64,000 nucleotides of DNA from a bacterium (GTDB lineage: Bacteria; Gemmatimonadota; Gemmatimonadetes; Longimicrobiales; RSA9): contig QGVH01000009.1 of assembly GCA_003242735.1 (NCBI GenBank), positions 62,001 to 126,000 on the forward strand, in the 5' to 3' direction. Shown one piece after another: positions 1 to 8,555 of the stretch (its first letter is position 1; each line of letters opens with the position of its first letter). A model generated the notes under the pieces. The model saw nothing but the letters and a program-made list of their open reading frames with translations, did not search any database and was not told the DNA's origin. A program made the translations under genes and the position numbers.

Positions 1-183
1 GTGAGGGTGGAACGTGACGACCACCGCCGGCCGCCCCGCGGCGGCGGCGTGCCGGCGGAGCTCCTCGAGCACCCTCCGGTGGCCACGATGCACGCCGTCG
101 AACGTCCCGACGGTGATGGCCGCGCCGCGCGGGAGCGGGGGCAAGCCGGGCTCGGCGGGCAGTCCCAGCGCCGGGTCAATCAT
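1..183 (-). CDS. ribF: Bifunctional riboflavin kinase/FAD synthetase, N-terminal part
   Basis: Only the first 61 codons lie in the window; the gene continues past base 1. The translated start contains the motif TVGTFDGVHRGH followed by VVVTFHPH, the nucleotide-binding opening of the RibF FAD-synthetase (nucleotidyltransferase) domain. RibF phosphorylates riboflavin to FMN and adenylates FMN to FAD in the cytoplasm. The ATG at 183-181 overlaps the end of truB by 8 bases, so the two are translationally coupled. It is the last visible gene of the rimP-nusA-infB operon, its usual place in many bacteria. The kinase domain is not visible, so bifunctionality is inferred from the family. Confidence 0.9.
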   Translation of the reverse strand, partial: MIDPALGLPAEPGLPPLPRGAAITVGTFDGVHRGHRRVLEELRRHAAAAGRPAVVVTFHPH

Positions 184-1063
184 GGGGGAACACCTTCCGG
201 GGAGCCAGGCGCCCGCCGGTCGGCTCCGCAATGGCGATCAGTCGGCCGGCGTGGAGGATGCGCACCGGTCCCGAGGCCGGCGATCCCGGCGGCGCCGGCA
301 CGGGCCTCCCGGAGCCCAGGGCCCGGAGTGCAGCCTGGTCCACGGCGACCGCCGGCAGGTGCCGGAGCGCTTCCGCGGGGGAGATCAGGGCCCGGGCACG
401 GGCAGCCGGATCCTCGAGTCCCGAAAGGGGCAGCGCGTCGTCCACCTCGTGGGGGCCGATGGCGGTCCGCCGGAGGGAGACCAGGTGAGCGCCGGTGCCC
501 AGGGCCTCGCCGACATCGCGGGCGATCGCCCGCACGTAGGTGCCGGCGCTGCAGCGCACCCGGAACCGCACGTCCGGGAGGTCCAGCCCGAGCACGTCCA
601 GCTCGTAGACCGTCACCTCGGCGGGCGGCGCCTGCACGGCCTCGCCCCGCCGGGCGAGCCGGTACAGCGGCACGCCCCCCACCTTCTTGGCGGAATACTC
701 GGGCGGTCGCTGCAGGAACGTGCCGACCTGCTCCCGGAACACGCGCACGATCGTGTCCGCGTCCAGTTCACGCCACCGCTCGTTCTCGCCGGTGACCGTG
801 CCGGTCGGATCACCGGTGTCCGTGGTCACGCCGAGCCGCGCGACCGCCACGTAGGTCTTCGGCAGGCCGGTGAGGTACTCCGCGATCCGCGTCGCCCAGC
901 CGATGCAGAGCAGCAGCAGCCCGGAGGCGAACGGGTCGAGGGTGCCGGTGTGCCCGATCCGCCGGACCCCGAGCGCCCGCCGCGCCAGGGCCACGACATC
1001 GTGGGACGTGGGGCCCTCCGGCTTGTCCACCGGCAGCACGCCCGCAGGCGCCTCAGCCGTCAT
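176..1063 (-). CDS. truB: tRNA pseudouridine(55) synthase TruB
   Basis: TruB converts U55 of the tRNA T-loop to pseudouridine. About 295 residues from the chosen start. The N-terminus reads GVLPVDKPEGPTSHDVV, the family signature, and GTLDPFASGLLL carries the catalytic Asp. A second conserved block, CSAGTYVRAIARDVGEAL, follows in the middle. The ATG at 1063 was chosen because it puts the signature about ten residues from the start; an in-frame start at 1108 would add 15 residues with no family support. The gene overlaps rbfA by 11 bases upstream and ribF by 8 bases downstream. Confidence 0.95.
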   Translation of the reverse strand: MTAEAPAGVLPVDKPEGPTSHDVVALARRALGVRRIGHTGTLDPFASGLLLLCIGWATRIAEYLTGLPKTYVAVARLGVTTDTGDPTGTVTGENERWRELDADTIVRVFREQVGTFLQRPPEYSAKKVGGVPLYRLARRGEAVQAPPAEVTVYELDVLGLDLPDVRFRVRCSAGTYVRAIARDVGEALGTGAHLVSLRRTAIGPHEVDDALPLSGLEDPAARARALISPAEALRHLPAVAVDQAALRALGSGRPVPAPPGSPASGPVRILHAGRLIAIAEPTGGRLAPRKVFPHD

Positions 1064-1469
1064 CGCTGCTCGTCGGCTGATCATCGCCCGCACCCGCTCC
1101 ACCGGCACCCGATCCCGCGTCCCCGCCCGTCCGCACCTCCCGGAGGAGCTGCTCGATCCGCATGGCGTGCTCCAGCGAACGGTCGAGCTCGAAGCGCAGC
1201 TCCGGGACTCGTCGGATGTAAAGGCGCTGGCCCAGCTCAGCGCGAATGAACGAGGCCGCGGCCGCCAGACCCTGCAAGGCCTCCGCCTTGCGCGCCTCGT
1301 CCCCCATGATCCTGACGTAGACGCGCGCGTGGAGGAGGTCCGGCGTGACCTCGACCTCGGTGATCGTCACATGGCCGATACGCGGGTCCTTGACCTCGCG
1401 CTGGAGGATCTCGGTGATCTCGCGTCGGAACTGCTCTCCCAGCCGTTCGACTCGACGCCGTGCCATCAT
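1053..1469 (-). CDS. rbfA: 30S ribosome-binding factor RbfA
   Basis: RbfA helps mature the 30S subunit by binding near the 5' end of 16S rRNA. The 138-residue product opens with RVERLGEQFRREITEIL and DPRIGHVTITEVEVTPDL, both diagnostic, and then has the KH-like fold pattern. The last 25 residues are Gly/Ala/Asp-rich and probably disordered. Two adjacent ATG codons (1469 and 1466) could start it. It sits between a DUF503 gene and truB in the nusA-infB operon, the standard order. Confidence 0.95.
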   Translation of the reverse strand: MMARRRVERLGEQFRREITEILQREVKDPRIGHVTITEVEVTPDLLHARVYVRIMGDEARKAEALQGLAAAASFIRAELGQRLYIRRVPELRFELDRSLEHAMRIEQLLREVRTGGDAGSGAGGAGAGDDQPTSSDDG

Positions 1470-1562
1470 CCCCTTGCCGTTTCACACCACCCCGATCGCG
1501 ACCGGTCGTCGCGGCCGGAACGCGATGCGGCGGCCGACCAGCGTCGGCCGCCGCGCTCCCGT

Positions 1563-1844
1563 TCAGTAGAACGTGCGGTAACTGTCAATGATGCGTGTCC
1601 GCGGGTCCGAGCTGACGAGTCGGTCCGCGCTGTCCAGCACGGCTTCTGCGTGCCGCCGCTCCCCGGCGGCCACGCAGGCCGTCAGTTCGGCCCGCTGCCA
1701 GAGGTCGTGATGTCCGGTCTCCGCCACCGAGATGTTGAACCGGTCGTGGAGCCGCGCCTTCAGGCTCTTCAAGACCGACCGCTTTTCCTTCAACGACTGG
1801 CAGCCAATGACCTCGAGCTCCCAGCCGATGACTCCGATCACCAC
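1563..1844 (-). CDS. ylxP: DUF503 family protein (YlxP-like)
   Basis: A 93-residue protein beginning VIGVIGWELEVIGCQSLKEKR, typical of the DUF503/YlxP family, with SVLKSLKARLHDRFNISVAE following. Members are small cytoplasmic proteins found almost always between infB and rbfA, as here; biochemical function is unsettled, with a ribosome-related role inferred from context. Two consecutive GTG codons (1844, 1841) are the possible starts. It lies 39 bases after infB and about 90 bases before rbfA. Confidence 0.85.
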   Translation of the reverse strand: MVIGVIGWELEVIGCQSLKEKRSVLKSLKARLHDRFNISVAETGHHDLWQRAELTACVAAGERRHAEAVLDSADRLVSSDPRTRIIDSYRTFY

Positions 1845-1883
1845 GGCAGTACCGTCTCCGCTGGTGGACGGGCGGCCGCTGCG

Positions 1884-4643
1884 TCAACTCCCTTCCCCGC
1901 CGGCGGCCCCGGCGAGCGAGCGGGCGACGGACTCGACGCGGTAGCACTCGACGATGTCGCCCACCTTGATGTCGTTGAAACCGGCGATGCTCAGGCCGCA
2001 CTCGAAGCCCTCGCGCACCTCCCGCACGTCATCCTTGAAGCGCTTGAGGCTGGCCAGCTCACCATCGTAGATCTGGACGCCATCGCGCACGACGCGCACC
2101 CGGCCACGCCGATCCATGACGCCCTCCGTCACGTAGCAGCCGGCCACCGTGCCGACGCGCGGGACGCGGAAGAGCTGCCGCACCTCGGCGGCGCCCAGCA
2201 GCACTTCCCGCTCCTCCGGTGTGAGCATGCCCTCGAGCGCCGCCCGCACATCCTCCACCGCCTCGTAGATGATGTTGTAGAGGCGAATGTCCACGCCCTC
2301 CCGCGTCGCGACGGCGCGGGCGTTGGCATCCGGTCGGACGTGGAAGCCGATGACGATGGCGCCGGCCGTCGCTGCCAACAGCACATCCGACTCGTTGATG
2401 GCGCCCACGCCGCGGTGGATCACCTCGACCTGCACCTCGTTGGTGGAGAGCTGCTCCAGCGCGTCGGACAGCGCCTGGACCGAACCGTCGGCGTCGCCCT
2501 TGATCACCAGGTTCAGACGCGTGGTCTGACCCTGCGCGAGCATCTTCCCGATGTCCGTCAGCTTGACGCCGCGGCTCTTGATACGGAGCTGCTTCTCGCG
2601 CTCGAGGCGCTGGCGCGTCTGCGCGATCTCCGCCGCCCGCTCCGCATCCATGACCACCAACGAGTCACCGGCCTGCGGCACGCCGGACAGGCCGAGGACC
2701 TGCGCCGGGACGCCCGGGCCGACCTCCTCGATGTGGTTGCCGCGCTCATCCAGCAGCGCGCGCACACGGCCATCGTAGAGGCCGCACACGAACGCGTCGC
2801 CGACGCGCAGCGTGCCGTTGGTCACCAGCACGGTGGCGACCGGACCTTTCCCCACGTCCAGCTTCGCCTCGATCACCGTGCCCACGGCCGGGCGGGACGG
2901 GTTGGCCTTCAGCTCCAGGAGATCGGCCTGGAGCAGGACCTTCTCGAGCAGGTCGGCCACTCCCTGCCCCGTCTTGGCGCTGATCTCCGCGCACAGGACA
3001 TCGCCGCCGAACTCCTCGACCACAACCGAGTGCTCCAGGAGCTCCTGCTTCACGCGCATCGGGTTCGCCGTCGGCAGGTCCACCTTGTTGATCGCCACGA
3101 CGATCGGTACGCCCGCGTTGCGCGCGTGGCTGATCGCCTCGACGGTCTGCGGCATGACCGAGTCATCGGCGGCGACGACGAGGATCACGATGTCCGTGAT
3201 CTCGGCGCCACGTGCACGCATGGCCGTGAACGCCGCGTGCCCCGGCGTGTCCAGGAACGTGATGGACCGGCCTTCCCCGAGGTCCACGTGGTAGGCCCCG
3301 ATGTGCTGCGTGATGCCGCCCGCCTCGCCGGCAATGACGTTCGTCTTGCGGATGTAGTCCAGCAGCGACGTCTTGCCGTGGTCCACGTGACCCATCACGG
3401 TCACCACCGGCGGACGCGGAACGAGCTCGCCTTCGCTGTCCTCGATCTCCTCGATGAGGTTGGCGCCGTACTCCTCCTCACGGACGGCGCGATAACCGAA
3501 CTCGTCCAGCAGCAGCTCGATCTGGTCGAAGTCCAGCCGCTGGTTGATGGTGACCACGAGGCCGAGGTTCTTGAACGCGCTCGAGATGATCTCGGTCGGG
3601 CTGCGGCCGATCAGCTCGGCGAGCTCGGCGACCGTCAGGAATTCGTTGACCCGGACCGTCTGCGCCTCCTCTGCGGCGCGACGCTCGCGCTCGGCCTCCC
3701 GCTCCAGGCGGCTCGGCGACTCGTCCCGGCGGTGGCGACGCTTCCGGGTGCCGCCCTTCAGCTCCGCCATCACGCGCTGGATGTTCTCCTGCACCGCCTC
3801 CTGGTCTACGCGCTGGCGCTTCTTCTTGCGCTTCTCCTTCTTGCGGCGGCCGTCGATCGCAAACCCCTCGGCCTGGATGCGCACCTGGCCGCCGGGGCCC
3901 GCACTCGCGGCGGGCGCCGGCACCGGGCGCACCGGCGGCAGCCCTTCGGTGACGCGGCGGGGACGCGGCCGCTCCTCCGGCGCGGCCTCCGCCGCCGCAG
4001 CGGCGGGACGCTCCACCACCGGCTCCGCAGGAGGCTCCGGCTGCGGCTCGGGCGCGGCCGCCGGCTCTTCCGCAGCCGCCTGGGGCGCCGTCGGCTCCAC
4101 CGGCTCGGCTGGCTGCGCTGGCTCCGCCGGCTCCGCCGGCGCGACGGCCTCGGCCGCGGCAGCGGCCGGCGCCTCGGCCTCCTCGGGCGCCGGCGCCTCC
4201 GCGACCACGGGGCCCGGGCTCTCCACGACCACCGTGGTGCCGGTCGGCTCCTCGCCGCCCACCGTGACCAGATCGGCGCCTCGCTCCGCGGCCTCCATCG
4301 CTGCCTCCGCAGCGAGCGCCTCTGCGGCTTCGGCCGCGACGGAGGTGGACGAGTCCGCCTCCGTCACCGTCACCTCGGGCTCGGGCGCGGGCTCCTCGAC
4401 CTTGCGGCGGCGACGGCGGCGGCGGGTGCTCGACTGCGCGTCTTCAAGGACGGCTTCGATGGCCGCCTCGGTGTCCACGCGGCCCATGCGCCGCTCCCGC
4501 TCGAAGCGTGCACGCAGCTTCGCCACGACGGCGTCGTCGACCGCGGACGCCTCCGTCCGAACGGCGACGCCGATCTCGCGAAGGAGCTGCAGCATCACTT
4601 CGGGCGCGACCCCGAATTCTCTGGCGACCTCGTATACGCGCAT
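1884..4643 (-). CDS. infB: Translation initiation factor IF-2
   Basis: About 919 residues. IF-2 is the GTPase that delivers initiator tRNA to the 30S subunit and promotes subunit joining. The N-terminal IF2_N motif (MRVYEVAREFGVAPEVMLQL) supports the ATG at 4643 over upstream in-frame GTG codons at 4655-4658. A long Ala/Pro/Glu-rich linker (roughly residues 90-250) is followed by a basic stretch, a second IF2_N region, and the G domain with VTVMGHVDHGKTSLLDYIRK (G1), DTPGHAAFTAMR (G3) and NKVDLP (G4). Domains II-IV are complete. The linker is low complexity, as in other high-GC bacteria. It lies between ylxQ and ylxP. Confidence 0.97.
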   Translation of the reverse strand: MRVYEVAREFGVAPEVMLQLLREIGVAVRTEASAVDDAVVAKLRARFERERRMGRVDTEAAIEAVLEDAQSSTRRRRRRRKVEEPAPEPEVTVTEADSSTSVAAEAAEALAAEAAMEAAERGADLVTVGGEEPTGTTVVVESPGPVVAEAPAPEEAEAPAAAAAEAVAPAEPAEPAQPAEPVEPTAPQAAAEEPAAAPEPQPEPPAEPVVERPAAAAAEAAPEERPRPRRVTEGLPPVRPVPAPAASAGPGGQVRIQAEGFAIDGRRKKEKRKKKRQRVDQEAVQENIQRVMAELKGGTRKRRHRRDESPSRLEREAERERRAAEEAQTVRVNEFLTVAELAELIGRSPTEIISSAFKNLGLVVTINQRLDFDQIELLLDEFGYRAVREEEYGANLIEEIEDSEGELVPRPPVVTVMGHVDHGKTSLLDYIRKTNVIAGEAGGITQHIGAYHVDLGEGRSITFLDTPGHAAFTAMRARGAEITDIVILVVAADDSVMPQTVEAISHARNAGVPIVVAINKVDLPTANPMRVKQELLEHSVVVEEFGGDVLCAEISAKTGQGVADLLEKVLLQADLLELKANPSRPAVGTVIEAKLDVGKGPVATVLVTNGTLRVGDAFVCGLYDGRVRALLDERGNHIEEVGPGVPAQVLGLSGVPQAGDSLVVMDAERAAEIAQTRQRLEREKQLRIKSRGVKLTDIGKMLAQGQTTRLNLVIKGDADGSVQALSDALEQLSTNEVQVEVIHRGVGAINESDVLLAATAGAIVIGFHVRPDANARAVATREGVDIRLYNIIYEAVEDVRAALEGMLTPEEREVLLGAAEVRQLFRVPRVGTVAGCYVTEGVMDRRGRVRVVRDGVQIYDGELASLKRFKDDVREVREGFECGLSIAGFNDIKVGDIVECYRVESVARSLAGAAGGEGS

Positions 4644-4676
4644 AACCGTGTGCACCACCTCTCAATGAAACGTCCG

Positions 4677-5036
4677 CTACTCCGCCCATCCACCGCCGTT
4701 GGCCTGCCCGTCCCCAGCGCCTGCCTCCGGTGCGGACAGCAGTTCTGCGACCCGCGCTGCGAACCGCTGATCCGTGATCCCCACCGCACTCAACGGCGCG
4801 CGGCCCACGGCCCGGCCCAACGCCTCGCGGTCGAAAGCCACCACGAAGCGAACTCGCCGCGCGGCGAGGAGCGGGAGCAGCTTCTCCCGGCTGTTCGCCG
4901 ACGCATCCGCCGCGACGACCACGAAACGGATGCGGCCCGCGCGGACCGCCTGTCTGACCTGCGCCGTGCCCGGCACCACCGCGCCCGCGCGGGTGGCCAG
5001 GCCGAGGAGTCGGATCGCGGCGTCAGGATCCCGCAT
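4677..5036 (-). CDS. ylxQ: L7Ae-family RNA-binding protein (YlxQ-like)
   Basis: A 119-residue protein with the L7Ae/L30e/S12e/Gadd45 fold pattern: AIRLLGLATRAGAVVPGTAQ, then RFVVVAADASANSREKLLPL, then a Val/Ala-rich strand. YlxQ-type proteins are encoded between nusA and infB and probably bind kink-turn RNA. The ATG at 5036 places the L7Ae signature directly at the N-terminus; a longer frame reading back to 5162 lies inside nusA and looks non-coding. The start overlaps the nusA stop by 14 bases. The YlxR (DUF448) gene that usually separates nusA from ylxQ is absent. Confidence 0.85.
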   Translation of the reverse strand: MRDPDAAIRLLGLATRAGAVVPGTAQVRQAVRAGRIRFVVVAADASANSREKLLPLLAARRVRFVVAFDREALGRAVGRAPLSAVGITDQRFAARVAELLSAPEAGAGDGQANGGGWAE

Positions 5037-6465
5037 CCTCCTGGTCCGCCTTCCCCTCTGCCCCAGCACCGCCCCTGGCGCTGAGGTTCGGCAGCCCGAG
5101 GATCTCCGCCGCCACCTCCCGGGCCTCGGCGAGCTCCGCTTCACTCGGGCCCACGCCTTCACCCGCCTCCGGCCCCGACTCCTCGACGGTGAGCTGCTCG
5201 ATCAGGCGCAGCACCTCGTCCGCATCCTCGGGCGTGAGGCCCGGGATCCGGAGGAGGTCTTCCCGCTCCAAGTCAATGATATCCAAGAACGTAGTATACC
5301 CCGCGCTCTCCAGCGCCGCCAGAGTGGAGAGCGGCAGATCGAGCTCACGCAGCGGGAAGTCCGCGACCTCGTCCTCCGATTCGCCGCCGCCGAACAGCGC
5401 CTCCTCCGCACCGCGCTCGAGCCACTCGCGGCTGCCATACAGATCGATCTGCCAGCCCAGCAACTGACTCGCCAGCCGCACGTTCTGCCCGTTGCGCCCG
5501 ATCGCCAGCGAGAGCTGGTCCTCGTCCACGATCGCCGTGATCACACGGCGCGCCGAGTCACTGATCACCTTCGCGACCTTCGCGGGCGCCAGCGCGCGCC
5601 GGGCGAAGATCTCCGGGTCCGGGTGCCAGGGCACGATGTCGATCCGCTCGCCGCCCAACTCGCTCACCACCGCCTGGACGCGCGAGCCCTTCAACCCCAC
5701 GCAGGCGCCGACGGGGTCAATGGACTCGTCCCGCGAGTACACCGCCACCTTCGTCCGTCCACCGACCTCGCGCGCGATCCCCTTGATGTCCACGATACCC
5801 TGGTAGATCTCCGGGACCTCCAGCTTGAACAGCGCCGCCACGAACATGGGATCCGCACGCGACAGGATCAGCCGCGGCCCCTTGGGCGTCTCCTCGACCC
5901 GCTTCAGCACCGCACGGATCGGCTCGCCCTGACGGAACCGCTCCCGCGGGTTCTGCTCCTTCCACGGGATGATCGCTTCCGCCTCCCGGGTCTTGTTGAG
6001 CATCACCACGATCTTGCCACGCTCGACCTGCTGGACTTCTCCGCTCAGCAGCTCGCCGATCCTGTGCGAGTACTCCTCGCGGATGCGCTGGCGCTCGCCC
6101 TCGCGGACTCGCTGGATGATCCGCTGCTTGGCGGCCATCACCGCGTTGCGGCCGAACTCCGAGAAGTCCACCGGGATCTCGAGCACGTCGCCCGGCTCGA
6201 ACTCCGGATCGTCCCACCGGGCCTCCTCGAGGGAGATCTGCCGCGAGGGGTCCTCGACCTCCAGCACCACTTCCTTCAGCACCGTGATCTGGATGTCGCC
6301 CTTGTCCTCGTCGATCAGGATCTCCGCCTCGACGTTCGGCCCGAACCGCCGCGCGAGCGCCGCCATGATCCCGTCGCGGATCAGATCGTGGAGCTCCTCA
6401 CGCGAGAGGTTCTTGTTCGCGATCATCTCGCGGAACGCCGCGAGCACCTGCGTCGCATTCGACAT
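5023..6465 (-). CDS. nusA: Transcription termination/antitermination protein NusA
   Basis: 480 residues. NusA binds RNA polymerase near the RNA exit channel, strengthens pausing and hairpin-dependent termination, and takes part in antitermination. In order: N-terminal RNAP-binding domain (from [16 protein letters not shown]), S1 domain (about residues 130-200), KH1 and KH2 domains ([20 protein letters not shown] and [17 protein letters not shown]), then an acidic tail with one helix-hairpin-helix-like repeat ([19 protein letters not shown]). The gene follows rimP by 36 bases and leads into ylxQ. Its product could act on the terminator in the leader of its own operon. Confidence 0.97.
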   Translation of the reverse strand: MSNATQVLAAFREMIANKNLSREELHDLIRDGIMAALARRFGPNVEAEILIDEDKGDIQITVLKEVVLEVEDPSRQISLEEARWDDPEFEPGDVLEIPVDFSEFGRNAVMAAKQRIIQRVREGERQRIREEYSHRIGELLSGEVQQVERGKIVVMLNKTREAEAIIPWKEQNPRERFRQGEPIRAVLKRVEETPKGPRLILSRADPMFVAALFKLEVPEIYQGIVDIKGIAREVGGRTKVAVYSRDESIDPVGACVGLKGSRVQAVVSELGGERIDIVPWHPDPEIFARRALAPAKVAKVISDSARRVITAIVDEDQLSLAIGRNGQNVRLASQLLGWQIDLYGSREWLERGAEEALFGGGESEDEVADFPLRELDLPLSTLAALESAGYTTFLDIIDLEREDLLRIPGLTPEDADEVLRLIEQLTVEESGPEAGEGVGPSEAELAEAREVAAEILGLPNLSARGGAGAEGKADQEDAGS

Positions 6466-6501
6466 AGGCCTTCCTGCCTGGTGAATCCGCTGCCCGGCCG
6501 C

Positions 6502-6987
6502 TCACGCCGGGTCGCTCCACCGGAACACGAGATTCGCCCGCGCGATCTGACTACGCGGGACCTCGACCTCCTCGCCGTCCTCGAGCCGCAGCCGGACCCG
6601 CTCCTCGCCGTCGGTGCTGATCCCGAGCAGCGTGCCGGTCAACCGGCGTCCCCGCCCCGCCAGCGGCCCGTATCCGGTCAAGGCGACCTCCTCGCCCGCG
6701 AAGCGCTCAAAGTCGCGCGCCCGCACGAGCGGGCGCTCCACACCGGGCGAGGACACCTCGAGGACGTACCGCTCGGGCAGGCCCTCCACCGTGTCCAGGT
6801 ACGGCTCGAGCGCGCGGCTCACCCGCGCGCAGTCGTCCAGCGTGACGCCGCGGTCTCCCGCGGCGACGTCGATACGGAGCCGGAGCACCGGCCTCGTCCG
6901 GGAGCCGGCCCGTTCCAGCTCGACCAACTCGAACCCGAGGGATTCGAGCCTGGCTTCGAGTTCTCGCTCGAGCGAATCCCAGTCCAT
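6502..6987 (-). CDS. rimP: Ribosome maturation factor RimP
   Basis: 161 residues; RimP acts in 30S assembly. Conserved features are LGFELVELE near the N-terminus, CARVSRALEPYLD in the middle and YVLEVSSPGVERPLVRARDF, the most diagnostic block. A C-terminal Sm-like beta domain follows. The ATG at 6987 is first in the operon, and the preceding bases (between it and the terminator T-run) hold no clear Shine-Dalgarno sequence. The gene starts only 14 bases after the end of an intrinsic terminator, so all its transcripts from the upstream promoter must read through it. Confidence 0.95.
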   Translation of the reverse strand: MDWDSLERELEARLESLGFELVELERAGSRTRPVLRLRIDVAAGDRGVTLDDCARVSRALEPYLDTVEGLPERYVLEVSSPGVERPLVRARDFERFAGEEVALTGYGPLAGRGRRLTGTLLGISTDGEERVRLRLEDGEEVEVPRSQIARANLVFRWSDPA

Positions 6988-7001
6988 GGCAGCCCGTCAA
7001 T

Positions 7002-7028
7002 AAAAAAGTGGGGGTACATCCCCCACTT
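7002..7028 (-). terminator. Intrinsic terminator in the rimP leader (candidate attenuator)
   Basis: Read on the minus strand, a perfect 9-bp stem (AAGTGGGGG paired with CCCCCACTT, loop ATGTA) is followed directly by six T residues at 7007-7002, the last two overlapping the stem foot. This is a textbook Rho-independent terminator for minus-strand transcription; the plus strand has no T-run after the stem. It ends 14 bases before the rimP ATG. A weaker 5-bp hairpin (GCCAC/GTGGC, 7034-7049) precedes it and might be an alternative fold. Confidence 0.85.
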
Positions 7029-7064
7029 CTCCGGCCACCGATCCGTGGCAGCCTGCACGTGGTG

Positions 7065-7093
7065 AATATAACTCGACTTGCGGCACGGCGCAA
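7065..7093 (-). promoter_or_regulatory. Candidate sigma-70 promoter of the rimP-nusA operon
   Basis: On the minus strand the -35 candidate TTGCGC (7093-7088, 3 of 6) is followed after 17 bases by TATATT (7070-7065, 5 of 6 to TATAAT). Transcription would begin near 7058 and give a leader of about 70 bases containing the terminator at 7028-7002. It also follows the stop of the small Cys-rich gene by 38 bases. The -10 match in this very GC-rich sequence is striking; the -35 is weak. Confidence 0.55.
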
Positions 7094-7130
7094 GGGCTCC
7101 GGCGCACGGCCGAGTCCCCTCACGGACCCT

Positions 7131-7376
7131 TCACTCGACGGCTGCCCGCGGCGCCCCCGGCAGCTCACCCGCTCCGCCGCCCCCCGACCCACCGGGTTCA
7201 TACCCCCGACACGCCAGGACGGGCAGTCGTGGGTAGCGCGGGAACGACGGGTCCGCCGCGGAGCGGCGGCAGAGGTGGAACACCGATCCCCGTCGGCTCC
7301 GCACGATCCGGTCGTGGACGCAGGTCGCGCACAGGCCCGCGGCCACGCCGCCGGGGGTCGCGTCACCGGCCTGCAT
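7131..7376 (-). CDS. Small four-cysteine (zinc-ribbon-like) protein of unknown function
   Basis: 81 residues. Residues 15-60 hold C16-x2-C19, C36 and C56 in the context GLCATCVHDRIVRSRRGS and LPVLACRGYEP, which looks like a compact metal-binding knuckle. Similar short proteins with an LPVL-x-C-x-GYE ending occur in actinobacteria and other GC-rich bacteria (family memory, not searched). The C-terminal 20 residues are Gly/Ala-rich. It lies 42 bases downstream of pgeF and is probably cotranscribed with it; no function can be assigned. Confidence 0.6.
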   Translation of the reverse strand: MQAGDATPGGVAAGLCATCVHDRIVRSRRGSVFHLCRRSAADPSFPRYPRLPVLACRGYEPGGSGGGGAGELPGAPRAAVE

Positions 7377-7418
7377 GGGTCGCGCTCCCCTCGCCTCCGG
7401 GCCCGGCAGCCGCGGCGC

Positions 7419-8198
7419 TCACCCCCCCGCCCCCGGCCGAAGCGCCAGGCCGGCGAACTGCCGCCCGGTGTGCCCGGCGCGATGGGAGAAGAAGGGGGAC
7501 GGGCCACACCGCGTGCAGAACTCGGAGACGGTGATCTTGGCCGGGTCGAGCCCCAGCCGCATCGCCCGGTCCACCAAGACCGCACGCAGGTCCACCGGCG
7601 TGGGCCGGGTCGGCGCCGGCAGCCCCAGCGCCGCGTGCACCTCGGGGCCGACCTCGTAGCACTCCCCGCAAATGGCGGGGCCGCAGTGCATGTGCAGCGC
7701 GCCCGGCCGCGACCCGGCGCCGACCAGCGCCCGGACCCCCGCCTCCAGGATCCCGGCCGCCGTGCCCCGCCAGCCGGCGTGCAGCAGCGCGATCGCGCGC
7801 TCCTCCGGGTCCACGAGGAAAACCGGCACGCAGTCCGCCACGGAGACGGTGAGCAGCACCCCCTCGGCCCGCGTCGCGTGGCCGTCCGCGGCATCCGCGA
7901 GGGTCAGCCCAGGCGCGCCCGACCCGTGCCAGAGGAGCCGCGCGCCGTGGACTTGCCGCGCGTGCACCGCCCGCTCGCAGCCCAGCTCATCCCGCAAGGT
8001 GCGCCAGCGGCCCAGCGCCGTCCCGACGGGGACGCTGCCCGAGAGCCCGAGATCGAACGGCTCCGGACCGTCCCCCCGGCCGGTGATCCCCTGGATCAAC
8101 CAGGGGAACCGGGCGGCCCAATCCCGGTGGACGTACCAGGGCACGGGCCCACCCACGCGTTCCTCCCGGACCCGGGCCACCACGGCGCTCCCCGGCAT
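7419..8198 (-). CDS. pgeF: Peptidoglycan editing factor PgeF / purine nucleoside phosphorylase family (YfiH, DUF152)
   Basis: 259 residues. Motifs: ARQVHGARLLW (His ligand), VADCVPVFLVD, ALLHAGWRGTAAGILEAGV and GPAICGECYEVGPEV, which supply the Cys/His metal site of the laccase-domain family. Family members have been described as purine nucleoside phosphorylases/adenosine deaminases and, in E. coli, as a factor that clears wrongly built muropeptides. It follows the 103-residue coiled-coil gene by 17 bases and murA lies just beyond, which fits a wall-related role (inference). The short C-terminus is Gly-rich. Confidence 0.85.
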   Translation of the reverse strand: MPGSAVVARVREERVGGPVPWYVHRDWAARFPWLIQGITGRGDGPEPFDLGLSGSVPVGTALGRWRTLRDELGCERAVHARQVHGARLLWHGSGAPGLTLADAADGHATRAEGVLLTVSVADCVPVFLVDPEERAIALLHAGWRGTAAGILEAGVRALVGAGSRPGALHMHCGPAICGECYEVGPEVHAALGLPAPTRPTPVDLRAVLVDRAMRLGLDPAKITVSEFCTRCGPSPFFSHRAGHTGRQFAGLALRPGAGG

Positions 8199-8215
8199 CG
8201 GCCGAACCGTCCGGC

Positions 8216-8527
8216 TCAGGCGCCCTCGACCGGGATCTGACGCGACCGGCCCTCCAGCTCCTCGACGCGCCGGCGCAGCTCGGCCACCTCTTCGCGCAGC
8301 GCCTCGAAGTCCCGGCGCGGCACGAAATCCAGCCGCTCCCGCGCCTCGCCCATGGCCGACTGCGCCCGCTGCATCGTGCGCCGCATCGCCTCCCGCGCCC
8401 GCTCCGGCGAGGGCGCGCCCCGCTGGCGGATCTCCTCGATCGTCTCGTCGATCGCTTCCTTGAACGCGTCCAGCACGCCCAGCCAGGCGCGCAGGCCCTC
8501 CCGGCTCCGCATCTCCTCACTGCTCAT
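8216..8527 (-). CDS. Small coiled-coil, phasin-like protein
   Basis: 103 residues, almost entirely helical and charged. Residues about 12-35 form an amphipathic helix (VLDAFKEAIDETIEEIRQRG), and 68-95 form a heptad-like coiled coil (FEALREEVAELRRRVEELEG). The arrangement resembles phasin-like or accessory-factor coiled-coil proteins, but no diagnostic motif allows a function. It lies between murA (28 bases upstream) and pgeF, so it is probably in the same transcript. Soluble; no signal peptide. Confidence 0.65.
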   Translation of the reverse strand: MSSEEMRSREGLRAWLGVLDAFKEAIDETIEEIRQRGAPSPERAREAMRRTMQRAQSAMGEARERLDFVPRRDFEALREEVAELRRRVEELEGRSRQIPVEGA

Positions 8528-8555
8528 CGTCGTCTCCCGGTCGTTGGGTGCTCTC

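Noticed and set aside
3900..4260. Repetitive Ala/Pro/Glu region inside infB that looks like a tandem repeat
   Set aside because: It is the normal low-complexity linker of IF-2, without exact repeat units.
870..5084. Very long open frame (about 1400 codons) on the plus strand across rbfA, infB and ylxQ
   Set aside because: It is antisense to conserved genes, has His/Arg/Leu-rich composition without motifs, and exists because GC-rich codons rarely give stops on the opposite strand.
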